Shown in pieces: positions 18,580 through 25,695 of a stretch of 64,000 bases of DNA (its first letter is position 1; each line of letters opens with the position of its first letter). Source of the stretch: Chloroflexota bacterium (lineage in GTDB: Bacteria > Chloroflexota > Anaerolineae > 4572-78 > J111); contig BOKF01000007.1 of assembly GCA_016860845.1 (NCBI GenBank), positions 248,001 to 312,000 of the forward strand. The letters are read 5' to 3'. Under the pieces are notes generated by a model. The model saw nothing but the letters and a program-made list of their open reading frames with translations. It searched no databases and was not told where the DNA came from. A program made the translations under genes and the position numbers.

Positions 18580-19359
18580 CTATTGTGTCATCGCTGCCGT
18601 TTCTGAGAGCAGCTTTTGGGCATCTTCAGCATTCGGGATGCACAACACCCAGCCGGGTTCGATGATATCCGGGTTTTCGATCAGGGCATAACTGCCGGCC
18701 ATCATTGTTTCATCTCCGGCCATGGCCTCACCGGCCATGGCCTTATCGCCCAGCATGACTTCCATCATCTGGCCGTCGGCGCCTGTTGTCATCAGTTTGC
18801 CGTCGGCCAGCATGACTTCCATCATCTGGCCATCAGCGCCTGCCAGCATCAGGTTGCCGTCAACCATGCTGCCGTCGGCGGCCATTAGCTCGCCATCTTC
18901 ACCGGCCTTAACTTCCATCATCTGGCCGTCGGTCCCTTTGACCATCAGCCTGCCATCGGTCTCCATCATCGCTTCCATCATCTGGCCGTCAGGGCTTTCA
19001 AGCATCAGCTTGTTTTCGGCCATCATCGCTTCATCGGTCATAACTTCCTTTTCAGCCATAGCCTGGTCGCCTTCGGCCATCATCGCCTTGTCGCCGGCCA
19101 TCATGGCGGCCTCGTAGTGGGCGTTGGTCGCCTGGGCAATGGCCGGATAAGCCAATACATTGCCATAGAATTTCTCGGCAATTTTGCTGAGCCAGTCGTC
19201 GCTCTGAACGGTGTAATCTTGTTGGCAGGATACAGCCGCCATCATTGCTTCACCGGCCATGGCCTCTTTTTCATCCTGGGCCAGGACTGCTGCCGGCAAG
19301 GCTGCCAGCAAAATCAGCATTGACAAACCAAATACTTTGATTGTTACTTTTTTAGTCAC
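18580..19359 (-). CDS. Exported LysM protein with a methionine-rich repeat block inserted in the LysM domain
   Basis: A signal peptide (residues 1-27, ending VLAQ) is followed by the first half of a LysM domain (YTVQSDDWLSKIAEKFYG, residues 49-66, to ATNA at 80). The second half (ALIENPDIIEPGWVLCIP) comes only at residues 225-242. Between them lie about 140 residues with about 30 methionines, built of DGQMMEV/A (four copies) and DG-x-LM units. The same LysM, uninterrupted, occurs in the tungstate-binding protein at 58510. Cys45 and Cys240 flank the domain and could form a disulfide. Binding of a soft metal such as copper by the Met block is inference. A terminator and an 11-base-periodic operator flank the gene. 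Confidence 0.8.
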   Translation of the reverse strand: MTKKVTIKVFGLSMLILLAALPAAVLAQDEKEAMAGEAMMAAVSCQQDYTVQSDDWLSKIAEKFYGNVLAYPAIAQATNAHYEAAMMAGDKAMMAEGDQAMAEKEVMTDEAMMAENKLMLESPDGQMMEAMMETDGRLMVKGTDGQMMEVKAGEDGELMAADGSMVDGNLMLAGADGQMMEVMLADGKLMTTGADGQMMEVMLGDKAMAGEAMAGDETMMAGSYALIENPDIIEPGWVLCIPNAEDAQKLLSETAAMTQ

Positions 19360-19445
19360 TTCGAATCCTCCTTAAACTAAATAAAAAATCGAAAGGTGGT
19401 TAAAGCTCGTGGCCACGAACTTAGTCTGCCTTTCGAGTATGCAGG

Positions 19446-19478
19446 GTAAATCTTAAGTATCTCTTACGAATTTATTAC
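19446..19478 (-). promoter_or_regulatory. OmpR/PhoB-type tandem operator (three 11-base repeats)
   Basis: On the minus strand three consecutive 11-base units read GTAATAAATTC, GTAAGAGATAC and TTAAGATTTAC, each beginning with (G/T)TAA. Direct repeats with one helical turn are the hallmark of OmpR/PhoB winged-helix regulators. The site ends about 87 bases before the LysM/Met-rich gene start. A similar array lies before the Nudix gene at 25612. Confidence 0.5.
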
Positions 19479-19540
19479 GTCGCCTCAGTTCGGAAACGGA
19501 TAAACCGGCTCCTCTCGATTCACGCGAGCAGAGGCTGGCT

Positions 19541-20047
19541 CTATATCCAATCTATCCTCCCCTTACTGGATTTTTTCTGCCACAGGCTGTCCAGTCCCCA
19601 GGATTGGAACTGCGTGGAGACCAGAAAAAGTCCGTGCCACATGACGAGCATCAGGTAAGACCAGGGCCACTCCCCCGGCACATCAAGCAAGCCAACCGCC
19701 AAATTGAGTGACCAGAGCAACCCCAATCCTGCCCCCACCCGGCTGAACAGGCCCAGAGTCAAAGAGAGACCAATGACCAGCTCAACAAAAAAGGTCAGCC
19801 AGGCGAAGAGGAAGAAGTTGGGCATAACGATTGTGGCGACGAAATCGGCATAGAGCGGCACGGTTGGATGGGCTACCTCCAGGTGCAGCCAGTCCAACAG
19901 GCTTCTATGGCCGGCCGGAGCAGTAAAGGTGGGGGGCAGTTTCCAGCGCAGCGAAGCCAACCACAGCAGGCCAATCAGGCTGCGATTGCCCGACAGAACC
20001 ACCGGGAAAAGTAAATTGAGTGAGAGTTGCTTGAGTTGATCGGCCAT
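19541..20047 (-). CDS. DoxX-family membrane protein
   Basis: About 168 residues if ATG 20047 is the start; the frame stays open to 20206 and no start has a good ribosome site. Four hydrophobic segments are visible (LLFPVVLSGNR region, FFLFAWLTFFVELVIGLSL, GLGLLWSLNLAVGLL and SYLMLVMWHGLFLV), the DoxX/DoxD topology. It resembles the protein at 26361, which suggests paralogs at the two sides of the radical SAM cluster. DoxX proteins are linked to thiosulfate:quinone oxidoreductase and to oxidative-stress complexes; the role here is open. Confidence 0.72.
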   Translation of the reverse strand: MADQLKQLSLNLLFPVVLSGNRSLIGLLWLASLRWKLPPTFTAPAGHRSLLDWLHLEVAHPTVPLYADFVATIVMPNFFLFAWLTFFVELVIGLSLTLGLFSRVGAGLGLLWSLNLAVGLLDVPGEWPWSYLMLVMWHGLFLVSTQFQSWGLDSLWQKKSSKGRIDWI

Positions 20048-20057
20048 CAGGGTAATT

Positions 20058-20090
20058 GTAAGATTCTCGTAATATTTTCCTAGTATGCTC
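20058..20090 (+). promoter_or_regulatory. Possible 11-base direct-repeat operator before the radical SAM operon
   Basis: Units GTAAGATTCTC, GTAATATTTTC and CTAGTATGCTC follow one another at 11-base spacing about 100 bases before the radical SAM start. The third unit fits poorly. It overlaps the 5' region of the divergent DoxX gene. Confidence 0.35.
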
Positions 20091-20192
20091 CAAAAGTCCA
20101 CAGAGTCAAGATTAAATTTTTCCATCGAGTTTTTGCAGCAGAATATCAGCTTATGGGACATAGTAAACCTTGCTCCTATAGGAGGAATCCAC

Positions 20193-21320
20193 TTGTCTGA
20201 GTTCATTCCATTGCTTCTCTCGTCATCTCCGCCCCAAGAGTCGCTGAGGCCGCTGCCGGAGCAGACCTTCCTCCCCGACGCTTATCGCCTGCCCGACGGA
20301 GCAGCCAAAGGCCCGATTTCACCGATCACTCCCCGGGTGGTCTTCATCGAAGTTACCAACCGCTGCAATTTACTGTGCCAAACCTGTCCCCGCACCTTTT
20401 TCGACCGGGAGCCGTTGAAAACACTCACCTGTGCCGAGTTTGTCCAGATTGCCGAGCAGTTCCCGGAGATGCGCCGCGTCCTGCTGCACGGCATTGGCGA
20501 ACCGCTGCTCAACAAAGAACTACCCCACATCATCAAATACTTAAAAGGGCGCGAGGTTGAGGTGATTATCAACTCCAACGGCACCCTGCTGACGCCCGTT
20601 TGGCAGGAAGCGTTGGTGGAAAGCGGCCTCGACCAGTACCGCTGCTCGATTGATGGCGCCAGGCCCGAAACCTATGCCCGGATTCGGGGCGCTCATGCAC
20701 TCCCGAAACTGGTCGAAGGCTTGGCCGGACTCGTCAAAACCAAAGCCCGCCGGCAATCCAAAACACCCCGCCTTTCTATCTGGTGTGTGGGTACCAAAGA
20801 AAACCTGGCCGAGTTGCCGGATTTGGTGCGGTTGGCGGCTCGGTTAGGGGTGCCGGAACTTTACTTACAGCGTCTGGTTTACTTCGCCCACGAGCCGGAG
20901 CAGCAGTTTGGCATGGCGCATGATGACCGGGCCATTTTCGGCCCGGATCAGGATTACCAGGAGGAGATTATTGACGCCTGTGAGTTGCTGAGCGCCGAGT
21001 TAGGGGTTGACTTCCGGGCTTCGGGAGCGCGCGCCCCCCGCCACAGCCTGGAAGCTGCCCGACCAGCCGATTTTACTCCCTGGCAGGAATGTATGCGCCC
21101 CTGGACCACGGCCTATGTGACCGCTAACGGCAACTGTCTGCCCTGCTGCATTTCCCCTTTTGCCACCAGCCATTACCACAGCCTCATCCTGGGCAACCTG
21201 TTTGAGCGGCCTTTTACCGAAATTTGGAATGATCACTTTTACCGGCAATTCCGCACCACCCTGATGAGTTTGCAGCCCCATCAAGCTTGCGCCAGTTGTG
21301 GCGTGTATTGGAGTCTGTAA
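20193..21320 (+). CDS. Radical SAM/SPASM-domain protein
   Basis: TTG at 20193 follows a strong GGAGGA site by six bases, which decides it over longer in-frame starts. The 375-residue product has the [4Fe-4S]-SAM motif CNLLCQTC (Cys58, 62, 65) and HGIGEPLLN as the GGE-type SAM loop. A C-terminal SPASM-like region carries several cysteines (ECMRPW, NCLPCC, CASCGVYW) for auxiliary clusters. SPASM proteins often modify peptides or act in cofactor synthesis. It opens a tightly spaced run with an acyl-CoA-dehydrogenase-like gene 25 bases downstream. Substrate unknown. Confidence 0.87.
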   Translation: MSEFIPLLLSSSPPQESLRPLPEQTFLPDAYRLPDGAAKGPISPITPRVVFIEVTNRCNLLCQTCPRTFFDREPLKTLTCAEFVQIAEQFPEMRRVLLHGIGEPLLNKELPHIIKYLKGREVEVIINSNGTLLTPVWQEALVESGLDQYRCSIDGARPETYARIRGAHALPKLVEGLAGLVKTKARRQSKTPRLSIWCVGTKENLAELPDLVRLAARLGVPELYLQRLVYFAHEPEQQFGMAHDDRAIFGPDQDYQEEIIDACELLSAELGVDFRASGARAPRHSLEAARPADFTPWQECMRPWTTAYVTANGNCLPCCISPFATSHYHSLILGNLFERPFTEIWNDHFYRQFRTTLMSLQPHQACASCGVYWSL

Positions 21321-21345
21321 ATAACTATTTTTGAAGGAGAACCCC

Positions 21346-22485
21346 ATGACAATTGCTACACAAACAAATTATCTGGAACGCTTAGAACCGATTGTCACCG
21401 AGGTGATTGCTCCGGCGGCGGCCGAGATTGACCGCACAGGGGCGTTCCCACGGGCGGCGGTGGAGGCGCTGGGTCGGGCGGGCCTCCTGGGCCTGGTCAG
21501 CGCCGTCGAGGTGGGCGGGCTGGGCCAGGACCACCGGGCGGCGACCCTGGTCATGGAGCGGGTGGCCCAGGCGTGCGCCTCCACTTCGATGGTCCTTTGT
21601 ATGCACTATGCCGCAGCGGCGGTTATCGAGGCGCATGGGCCGCGTGAGGTGCGCCAGGCGATTGCCGCGGGCCGCCACCTCTCCTCGCTGGCTTTTTCCG
21701 AAGCCGGTTCGCGCAGCCACTTCTGGGCGCCGGTCAGTACCGCCAGCCGGGTAGCGGGCAATGGTCATGTTCGGCTGGACGCCCAGAAAAGCTGGGTCAC
21801 TTCAGCCGGCCAGGTAGACAGTTATGTCTGGTCGAGCCGCCCTCTGGCGGCAGAAGGGACCAGCACCATCTGGCTTGTCCCCAGCCAGGCAGCCGGGCTG
21901 CGCGTGACGGCGCCTTTTGATGGTCTCGGCCTGCGGGGAAATTACTCCAGCCCGGTTATTGCCGAGGGCGTACTGGTTGAAAAAGCAGCGATGCTGGGGC
22001 CAGACGGGGGCGGTTTTGAGGTAATGATGAATATTGTGCTGCCCTATTTCCAGTTTATGAGCGCCGGCTGCTGCATCGGTCTTATGGAAGCGGCCACCAC
22101 TAAAGCAGCGGCGCACGTTGGCGGAACCCGGCTGGAGCATCTGGGCAGTTCTCTGGCCGACCTGCCCACCATCCGGGCCTATGTCGCCCGCATGCGGATC
22201 AAAACTGATATGGTGCGAGCATTGGTCCGGGATGCTCTGGATGCGCTGGAAAGCGGGCGGGCTGATACCATGCTGCGCGTTCTGGAGGTGAAAGCTGCCG
22301 CCAGTGAAGCCTCGACCGAAGTGACCGACCTGGCCATGCGGGTCTGCGGGGGCGCGGCCTTCCGCAAAGAGGTGGGTGTCGAGCGCCACTTCCGCGATGC
22401 CCGGGCTGCGACCATTATGGCCCCTACCACTGATGTTTTGTACGACTTTATCGGCAAGGCCGCTTGCGGGCTGCCGCTGTTTTAA
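21346..22485 (+). CDS. Acyl-CoA-dehydrogenase-like flavoprotein without the usual catalytic Glu
   Basis: ATG at 21346 follows GAAGGAGA. 379 residues covering the N-terminal helical, middle beta and C-terminal helical domains of the family (RAGLLGLVSAVEVGG; SLAFSEAGSRSHF; MRVCGGAAFRKEVGVERHFRDARAA). Where short-chain dehydrogenases have the EGT motif with the catalytic base, this protein reads MAPTTD. It may use a base elsewhere, as isovaleryl-CoA dehydrogenase does, or work as a flavin oxidase or hydroxylase. The context of radical SAM, DinB and sulfur-carrier genes argues against plain fatty-acid oxidation. Confidence 0.82.
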   Translation: MTIATQTNYLERLEPIVTEVIAPAAAEIDRTGAFPRAAVEALGRAGLLGLVSAVEVGGLGQDHRAATLVMERVAQACASTSMVLCMHYAAAAVIEAHGPREVRQAIAAGRHLSSLAFSEAGSRSHFWAPVSTASRVAGNGHVRLDAQKSWVTSAGQVDSYVWSSRPLAAEGTSTIWLVPSQAAGLRVTAPFDGLGLRGNYSSPVIAEGVLVEKAAMLGPDGGGFEVMMNIVLPYFQFMSAGCCIGLMEAATTKAAAHVGGTRLEHLGSSLADLPTIRAYVARMRIKTDMVRALVRDALDALESGRADTMLRVLEVKAAASEASTEVTDLAMRVCGGAAFRKEVGVERHFRDARAATIMAPTTDVLYDFIGKAACGLPLF

Positions 22486-22497
22486 GGAGAAAAAGCG

Positions 22498-23028
22498 GTG
22501 GGCAAACAAGTTGACCAACTTATCAGTATGCTGCAAAGCTCGCTGGCCGAAACGCTGGAGGTGTTAGCCCGGCTGAGCGAAGCTGAACTGGACGATCCGT
22601 CCGACCATCCCTGCGCTATGGGGGGGACGGTGCGCGATCTGCTGACCCACAACATTGATCATGAGCGCATGCACGTCGGCCAAATTTACAGCGCCCGTTA
22701 CAGCTTGCGCCACATGCAAAAGAGCCAGGCCGACCGGCTCGTGGCCGAAACGCTGCGCGCCCGGACCGATTTGATCGCCGCCCTCATCGGCCTGCCCGAC
22801 AGCGCCCTCGATACGCGCACCCCCGACGACCAGTGGACTATTCGGGAGATGATTGAACACACCATTTACTGGGAGCGCCATTCCATAGACGACCTGGCCC
22901 ATCAAAAACTGGCCCACCGGCTGCCCACGGACCGGCCCCACCCGGTACTGGCAGTGACCGATCCTATCTACGGTAAGCTGGTGACTTCTGAGAATGATGC
23001 CCAAAAATCGCTTGCTGCCTCATCTTGA
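22498..23028 (+). CDS. DinB-like four-helix metal-binding protein
   Basis: GTG start with AAGGAGA about nine bases upstream, 12 bases after the dehydrogenase gene. 176 residues with helices typical of the DinB/YfiT superfamily: SLAETLEVLARLSEAELD, then DLLTHNIDHERMHVGQI with His residues, and WTIREMIEHTIYWERHSIDDL with further His. The family includes thiol transferases dependent on mycothiol or bacillithiol and maleylpyruvate isomerase. In this operon a thiol-handling role would fit, as inference. Confidence 0.78.
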   Translation: MGKQVDQLISMLQSSLAETLEVLARLSEAELDDPSDHPCAMGGTVRDLLTHNIDHERMHVGQIYSARYSLRHMQKSQADRLVAETLRARTDLIAALIGLPDSALDTRTPDDQWTIREMIEHTIYWERHSIDDLAHQKLAHRLPTDRPHPVLAVTDPIYGKLVTSENDAQKSLAASS

Positions 23029-23060
23029 GGTACAATGCGGTTACTGATATAGGTAAAATT

Positions 23061-23288
23061 ATGCAAGCTGATGTCATCCTTGATGCGGGAGAAACGGGCT
23101 GTGGTGAGCTAATTATGCTCGTCTTCCAAAAAATGAAAACTCTCTTCCCTGGACAAACGCTCGAAGTCGTCGCTTATGACTTGGCGGCTGAAACCGACAT
23201 CTCGGCCTGGTGCCGCATGACGGGCAATTTGCTTTTGGAGCAAAGTACTGCAACTCAACCGAAGCACTTTCTTATTCAAAAAAGGTAA
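23061..23288 (+). CDS. TusA/SirA-like sulfur-carrier protein
   Basis: ATG at 23061 gives 75 residues. The pattern ILDAGETGCGELIM followed by PGQTLEVVAYDLAAETDISAW and a C-terminal hydrophobic strand is that of TusA, where a persulfide forms on the cysteine of D-x-x-G-x-x-CPxP. Cys14 is kept, but the two prolines are replaced (CGEL). It is followed 26 bases on by a DsrE-like gene, a pairing known from sulfur-relay systems. Confidence 0.75.
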   Translation: MQADVILDAGETGCGELIMLVFQKMKTLFPGQTLEVVAYDLAAETDISAWCRMTGNLLLEQSTATQPKHFLIQKR

Positions 23289-23313
23289 GTAAATCAATTC
23301 CAAGAGGAACCCT

Positions 23314-23673
23314 ATGACTAAGTTATTAATTAACCTAACAACGGCTAAAGATAATCCCGATAGAACGGTCGTAGCTTTCGTTGTAGCCAACGCCGGTGTA
23401 GCTGCCGGGCAGGAAGTGACCATTTTTCTCAGTGTAGAAGGCGTCCGCCTGGCGGTTGCTGGGTACGCCGACGATATTTCCTCTCCCGGTTTTAAACCCC
23501 TCAAAGAATTATTACCTGATTTTATCAATAATGGCGGCAAAATTTGGGTGTGCCCACCCTGCTTTAATGCCCGTGAGTTAGACAAGGAAAATTTGATTCC
23601 CAACGCAAGTTTTGCTGGTGGGGCTGCTGTCGTCGAGTTGCTAGCCCAAGGTGCGGCTAGCCTGAGCTACTAA
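23314..23673 (+). CDS. DsrE/DsrF-like protein
   Basis: 119 residues with the Rossmann-like DsrE fold: KLLINLTTAKDNPDRTVVAF, EVTIFLSVEGVRLA and the C-terminal active-site region IWVCPPCFNAREL with Cys80 and Cys83. Such proteins accept or pass sulfur as persulfide, often next to TusA. Start has AAGAGG upstream. The next gene begins one base after the stop, so the two are co-translated. Confidence 0.82.
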   Translation: MTKLLINLTTAKDNPDRTVVAFVVANAGVAAGQEVTIFLSVEGVRLAVAGYADDISSPGFKPLKELLPDFINNGGKIWVCPPCFNARELDKENLIPNASFAGGAAVVELLAQGAASLSY

Positions 23674-23674
23674 A

Positions 23675-24484
23675 GTGTTTGAGCAACAAATTGAACCCCA
23701 GATCGCCTGTGATCCACCGGCGTTTCAATGGAAATTATGGCTGTATACCAATTACGACTGCAATCTGCGCTGTTCGTACTGCGTGGCTAAATCCAGCCCT
23801 AATGCGCCGCGCCGGGCGCTGGGCCTGACAAACGTGCAGCAGTTGGTAGATGAAGCTGTTGAGCTTGGCTTCAGCGATATTTTCTTCACCGGTGGTGAGC
23901 CGTTCATCCTGAACGAGATTTACGATATGCTGGCCTACTCGTCGGCGCGGGTCAAGACAACCGTGTTGACCAATGCCATGATTCTGCGCGGCCCACGCCT
24001 GGATAAATTGTGCGACATTGCCAATGATAACTTGATCGTCCAGGTCAGTTTGGATGGCGGCCAGCCCGAACATCACGACGCTTACCGGGGCAAAGGTTCT
24101 TGGGCCAAAACCGTCGAAGGAATCAAACTGCTGCAAGCGCGAGGTTTCCGCGTCCGCCTGAGTACCACCGAAACACCGGCCAACTCAGCTCACCTGGCCC
24201 AGGTTTGCGACTTTCATCACAGCCTGGGCATCCCCGACGAGGACCATTTTGTGCGCCCCCTGGCCCGGCGCGGTTACTCCAGGGAGGGGCTGGAATTGTG
24301 CATGGCTAACCTGATCCCCGAAGTAACCATCAACCTCGATGGGGTGTTCTGGCACCCCCTCTCCACCGACGCCGATATGCTGGTCAGCCGTAAGCTGTTT
24401 CCGCTGGCCGCCTCGGTGGAGCGCATCCAACAACAGCTTGCGGTGCTGGCCCAGGGCGGCGTGCCGCTGATGACCTTCACCTGA
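23675..24484 (+). CDS. Radical SAM protein, compact, no SPASM domain
   Basis: GTG start directly after the DsrE gene. 269 residues; cluster motif CNLRCSYC (Cys29, 33, 36), GGE motif FFTGGEPFILNE, and VQVSLDGGQPEHHDAYRG typical of MoaA/PqqE/NirJ-like proteins. The C-terminus is shorter than SPASM relatives and has no second cysteine cluster. Tight coupling to TusA- and DsrE-like genes suggests chemistry that ends in sulfur transfer, but no substrate can be read. Confidence 0.85.
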   Translation: MFEQQIEPQIACDPPAFQWKLWLYTNYDCNLRCSYCVAKSSPNAPRRALGLTNVQQLVDEAVELGFSDIFFTGGEPFILNEIYDMLAYSSARVKTTVLTNAMILRGPRLDKLCDIANDNLIVQVSLDGGQPEHHDAYRGKGSWAKTVEGIKLLQARGFRVRLSTTETPANSAHLAQVCDFHHSLGIPDEDHFVRPLARRGYSREGLELCMANLIPEVTINLDGVFWHPLSTDADMLVSRKLFPLAASVERIQQQLAVLAQGGVPLMTFT

Positions 24485-24521
24485 GGGTAGGGCAACTGGC
24501 TTCCGGGTGAAGCGATATAAA

Positions 24522-24560
24522 GTAACAGAGTAGCAAGGTTGCAGGGTGCTACTTTGTTAC
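24522..24560 (+). repeat. Intercistronic hairpin
   Basis: GTAACAGAGTAGCA and TGCTACTTTGTTAC (13 of 14 paired) enclose an 11-base loop between the radical SAM gene and the RAM-domain gene. No T-run follows on the plus strand, so it may be a processing or attenuation point or a dispersed repeat. Confidence 0.55.
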
Positions 24561-24589
24561 CCTGAAATTCAATTCAAGGAGTGTCCACG

Positions 24590-24865
24590 ATGATCCAAGC
24601 CTTTGTTTTTATCGAAGCCGAACCGGGCCGGGTGCAAGAGCTGGTCAAAGAGCTGGCCGGCATGGAACTGGCCAGTTCGGTTATCAAGCAGGTTTACGCT
24701 GTGACCGGGCGCTGCGACCTGATTGCCCTCATCGAAAGCCCCGATCTCCCCTCTCTGGGCGACTGAGTCGCCAACGGCATAGGGAACGCCGTGGGCGTTC
24801 GCCGCACTGAAACCAGCCTGATCGTCTGGTCCGAAGCCGCTCCTTCCCCGCCAACTTCTTCATAA
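24590..24865 (+). CDS. Lrp/AsnC-type RAM-domain protein with in-frame TGA (candidate selenocysteine)
   Basis: ATG at 24590 follows CAAGGAG. The frame reads IQAFVFIEAEPGRVQELVKEL and CDLIALIESPDLPSLGD, a stand-alone ligand-binding domain of Lrp/AsnC regulators, then TGA at 24764-24766 (residue 59). The same frame continues as VANGIGNAVGVRRTETSLIV, which is exactly the missing end of the domain, to TAA at 24863. With the TGA read through, the length (91 residues) matches the family. A perfect 7-base hairpin lies 24 bases after the TGA. Selenocysteine, a Trp-to-stop mutation or a sequencing error are all possible. Confidence 0.6.
24784..24800 (+). promoter_or_regulatory. Candidate bacterial SECIS hairpin of the RAM-domain gene
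   Basis: GAACGCC and GGCGTTC pair perfectly around the loop GTG. The loop begins 24 bases after the in-frame TGA and its first base is G, as required in bacterial SECIS rules (loop 16-37 bases after UGA, G in the first two loop positions). Support is by structure only. Confidence 0.45.
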
Positions 24866-24886
24866 AATTGTGCCGAGGAGGAAGCC

Positions 24887-25615
24887 ATGAATCCAGATAT
24901 TCGCGCCGGAGTACAACACGCCTACTCCGCTGCGGCTGAAAATCCGCAAGCCGGGCATCCCTTTCCGGTGGGCCGGCTCTTTGCCGAGAGCCTGGGCTAT
25001 TCGCCCGAAGTGCTGGCCGATATTCCGGCGGCGGCCATTGATGCTTTTGCCGGCGTTTCCAACGCGGCTGTTTTTGCCGACATTCCGCCCGGCGCAACCG
25101 TGCTTGACCTGGGCTGCGGGGCCGGCCTCGACTCGTTGATCGCCGCCCGGCGGGTCGGCCCAACCGGAAAGATTATTGGGATAGATTTTAGTGAAGCGAT
25201 GTTAGGACGGGCGCGTCAAGCTACTGCAGAAGCCGGGATCAGCCATATTGAATTTCGTCGGGCCGATGCTGAAAATCTCCCTCTTGATGACGCCTCAATT
25301 GATGTCGCCCTGGTCAACGGTATCTTTAATCTAAACCCGATGCGCGACTCTATCTTCCGCGAGCTGGCTCGCGTGGTGCGGCCCGATGGGTTCATCTACG
25401 CCGCGGAGCTTATTCTGTGTGAACCGCTGCCCCCTGAGACCCTGGCGAGTGAAACGAATTGGTTCGCCTGAATTGCCGGGGCCAAGGAAGGTGGAACCTT
25501 CCTATCTGAGTTTCGTGCCGTTGGTTTCAAGGAAGCCCGGCTGCTGCGCACCCTGCGCAATGCGCGAACAAAAAACCCCCACGTGCTGGCCGCAGAGGTA
25601 TGCGCCCAAAGGTAA
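24887..25615 (+). CDS. ArsM-like SAM methyltransferase with in-frame TGA at a conserved Cys position (candidate selenoprotein)
   Basis: ATG at 24887 follows CGAGGAGG. 242 residues if TGA 25469-25471 (residue 195) is read through. ArsM-like features are [16 protein letters not shown] N-terminus, [10 protein letters not shown], the SAM loop [30 protein letters not shown] and [20 protein letters not shown]. After ETNWFA comes the TGA, then [19 protein letters not shown] in the same frame; ArsM proteins have a metalloid-binding Cys right before (I/V)AGA. The early ArsM Cys (GCGNP region) is Val here. A perfect hairpin follows. Terminated at the TGA it would lose its last 48 residues. Confidence 0.72.
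25485..25503 (+). promoter_or_regulatory. Candidate bacterial SECIS hairpin of the methyltransferase gene
   Basis: AGGAAGGT pairs with ACCTTCCT over 8 bases around a GGA loop. The loop starts 21 bases after the TGA and begins with G; a GGU lies at the top of the 5' arm. Stem length, loop size and spacing all fall inside published bacterial SECIS limits. Confidence 0.55.
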
Positions 25616-25655
25616 CAAAAACATAACCTTTCTGTAAGAGAATGTTAATTTTTGC
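25612..25655 (+). promoter_or_regulatory. OmpR/PhoB-type operator with four 11-base repeats
   Basis: GTAACAAAAAC, ATAACCTTTCT, GTAAGAGAATG and TTAATTTTTGC lie end to end, each with TAA at positions 2-4. This spacing is typical of Pho-box-like sites. It starts in the stop codon of the methyltransferase extension and ends 40 bases before the Nudix start, so it probably controls the Nudix gene and those after it. Confidence 0.55.
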
Positions 25656-25695
25656 ATGGCAAAATAGGGTCATACCCTGCCAATGAGGAGTTAGG

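Noticed and set aside
20193..21320. ArsS, arsenosugar radical SAM protein
   Set aside because: It has a SPASM-like cysteine-rich end instead of the ArsS C-terminal domain, and its motif is CxxxCxxC in a different context.
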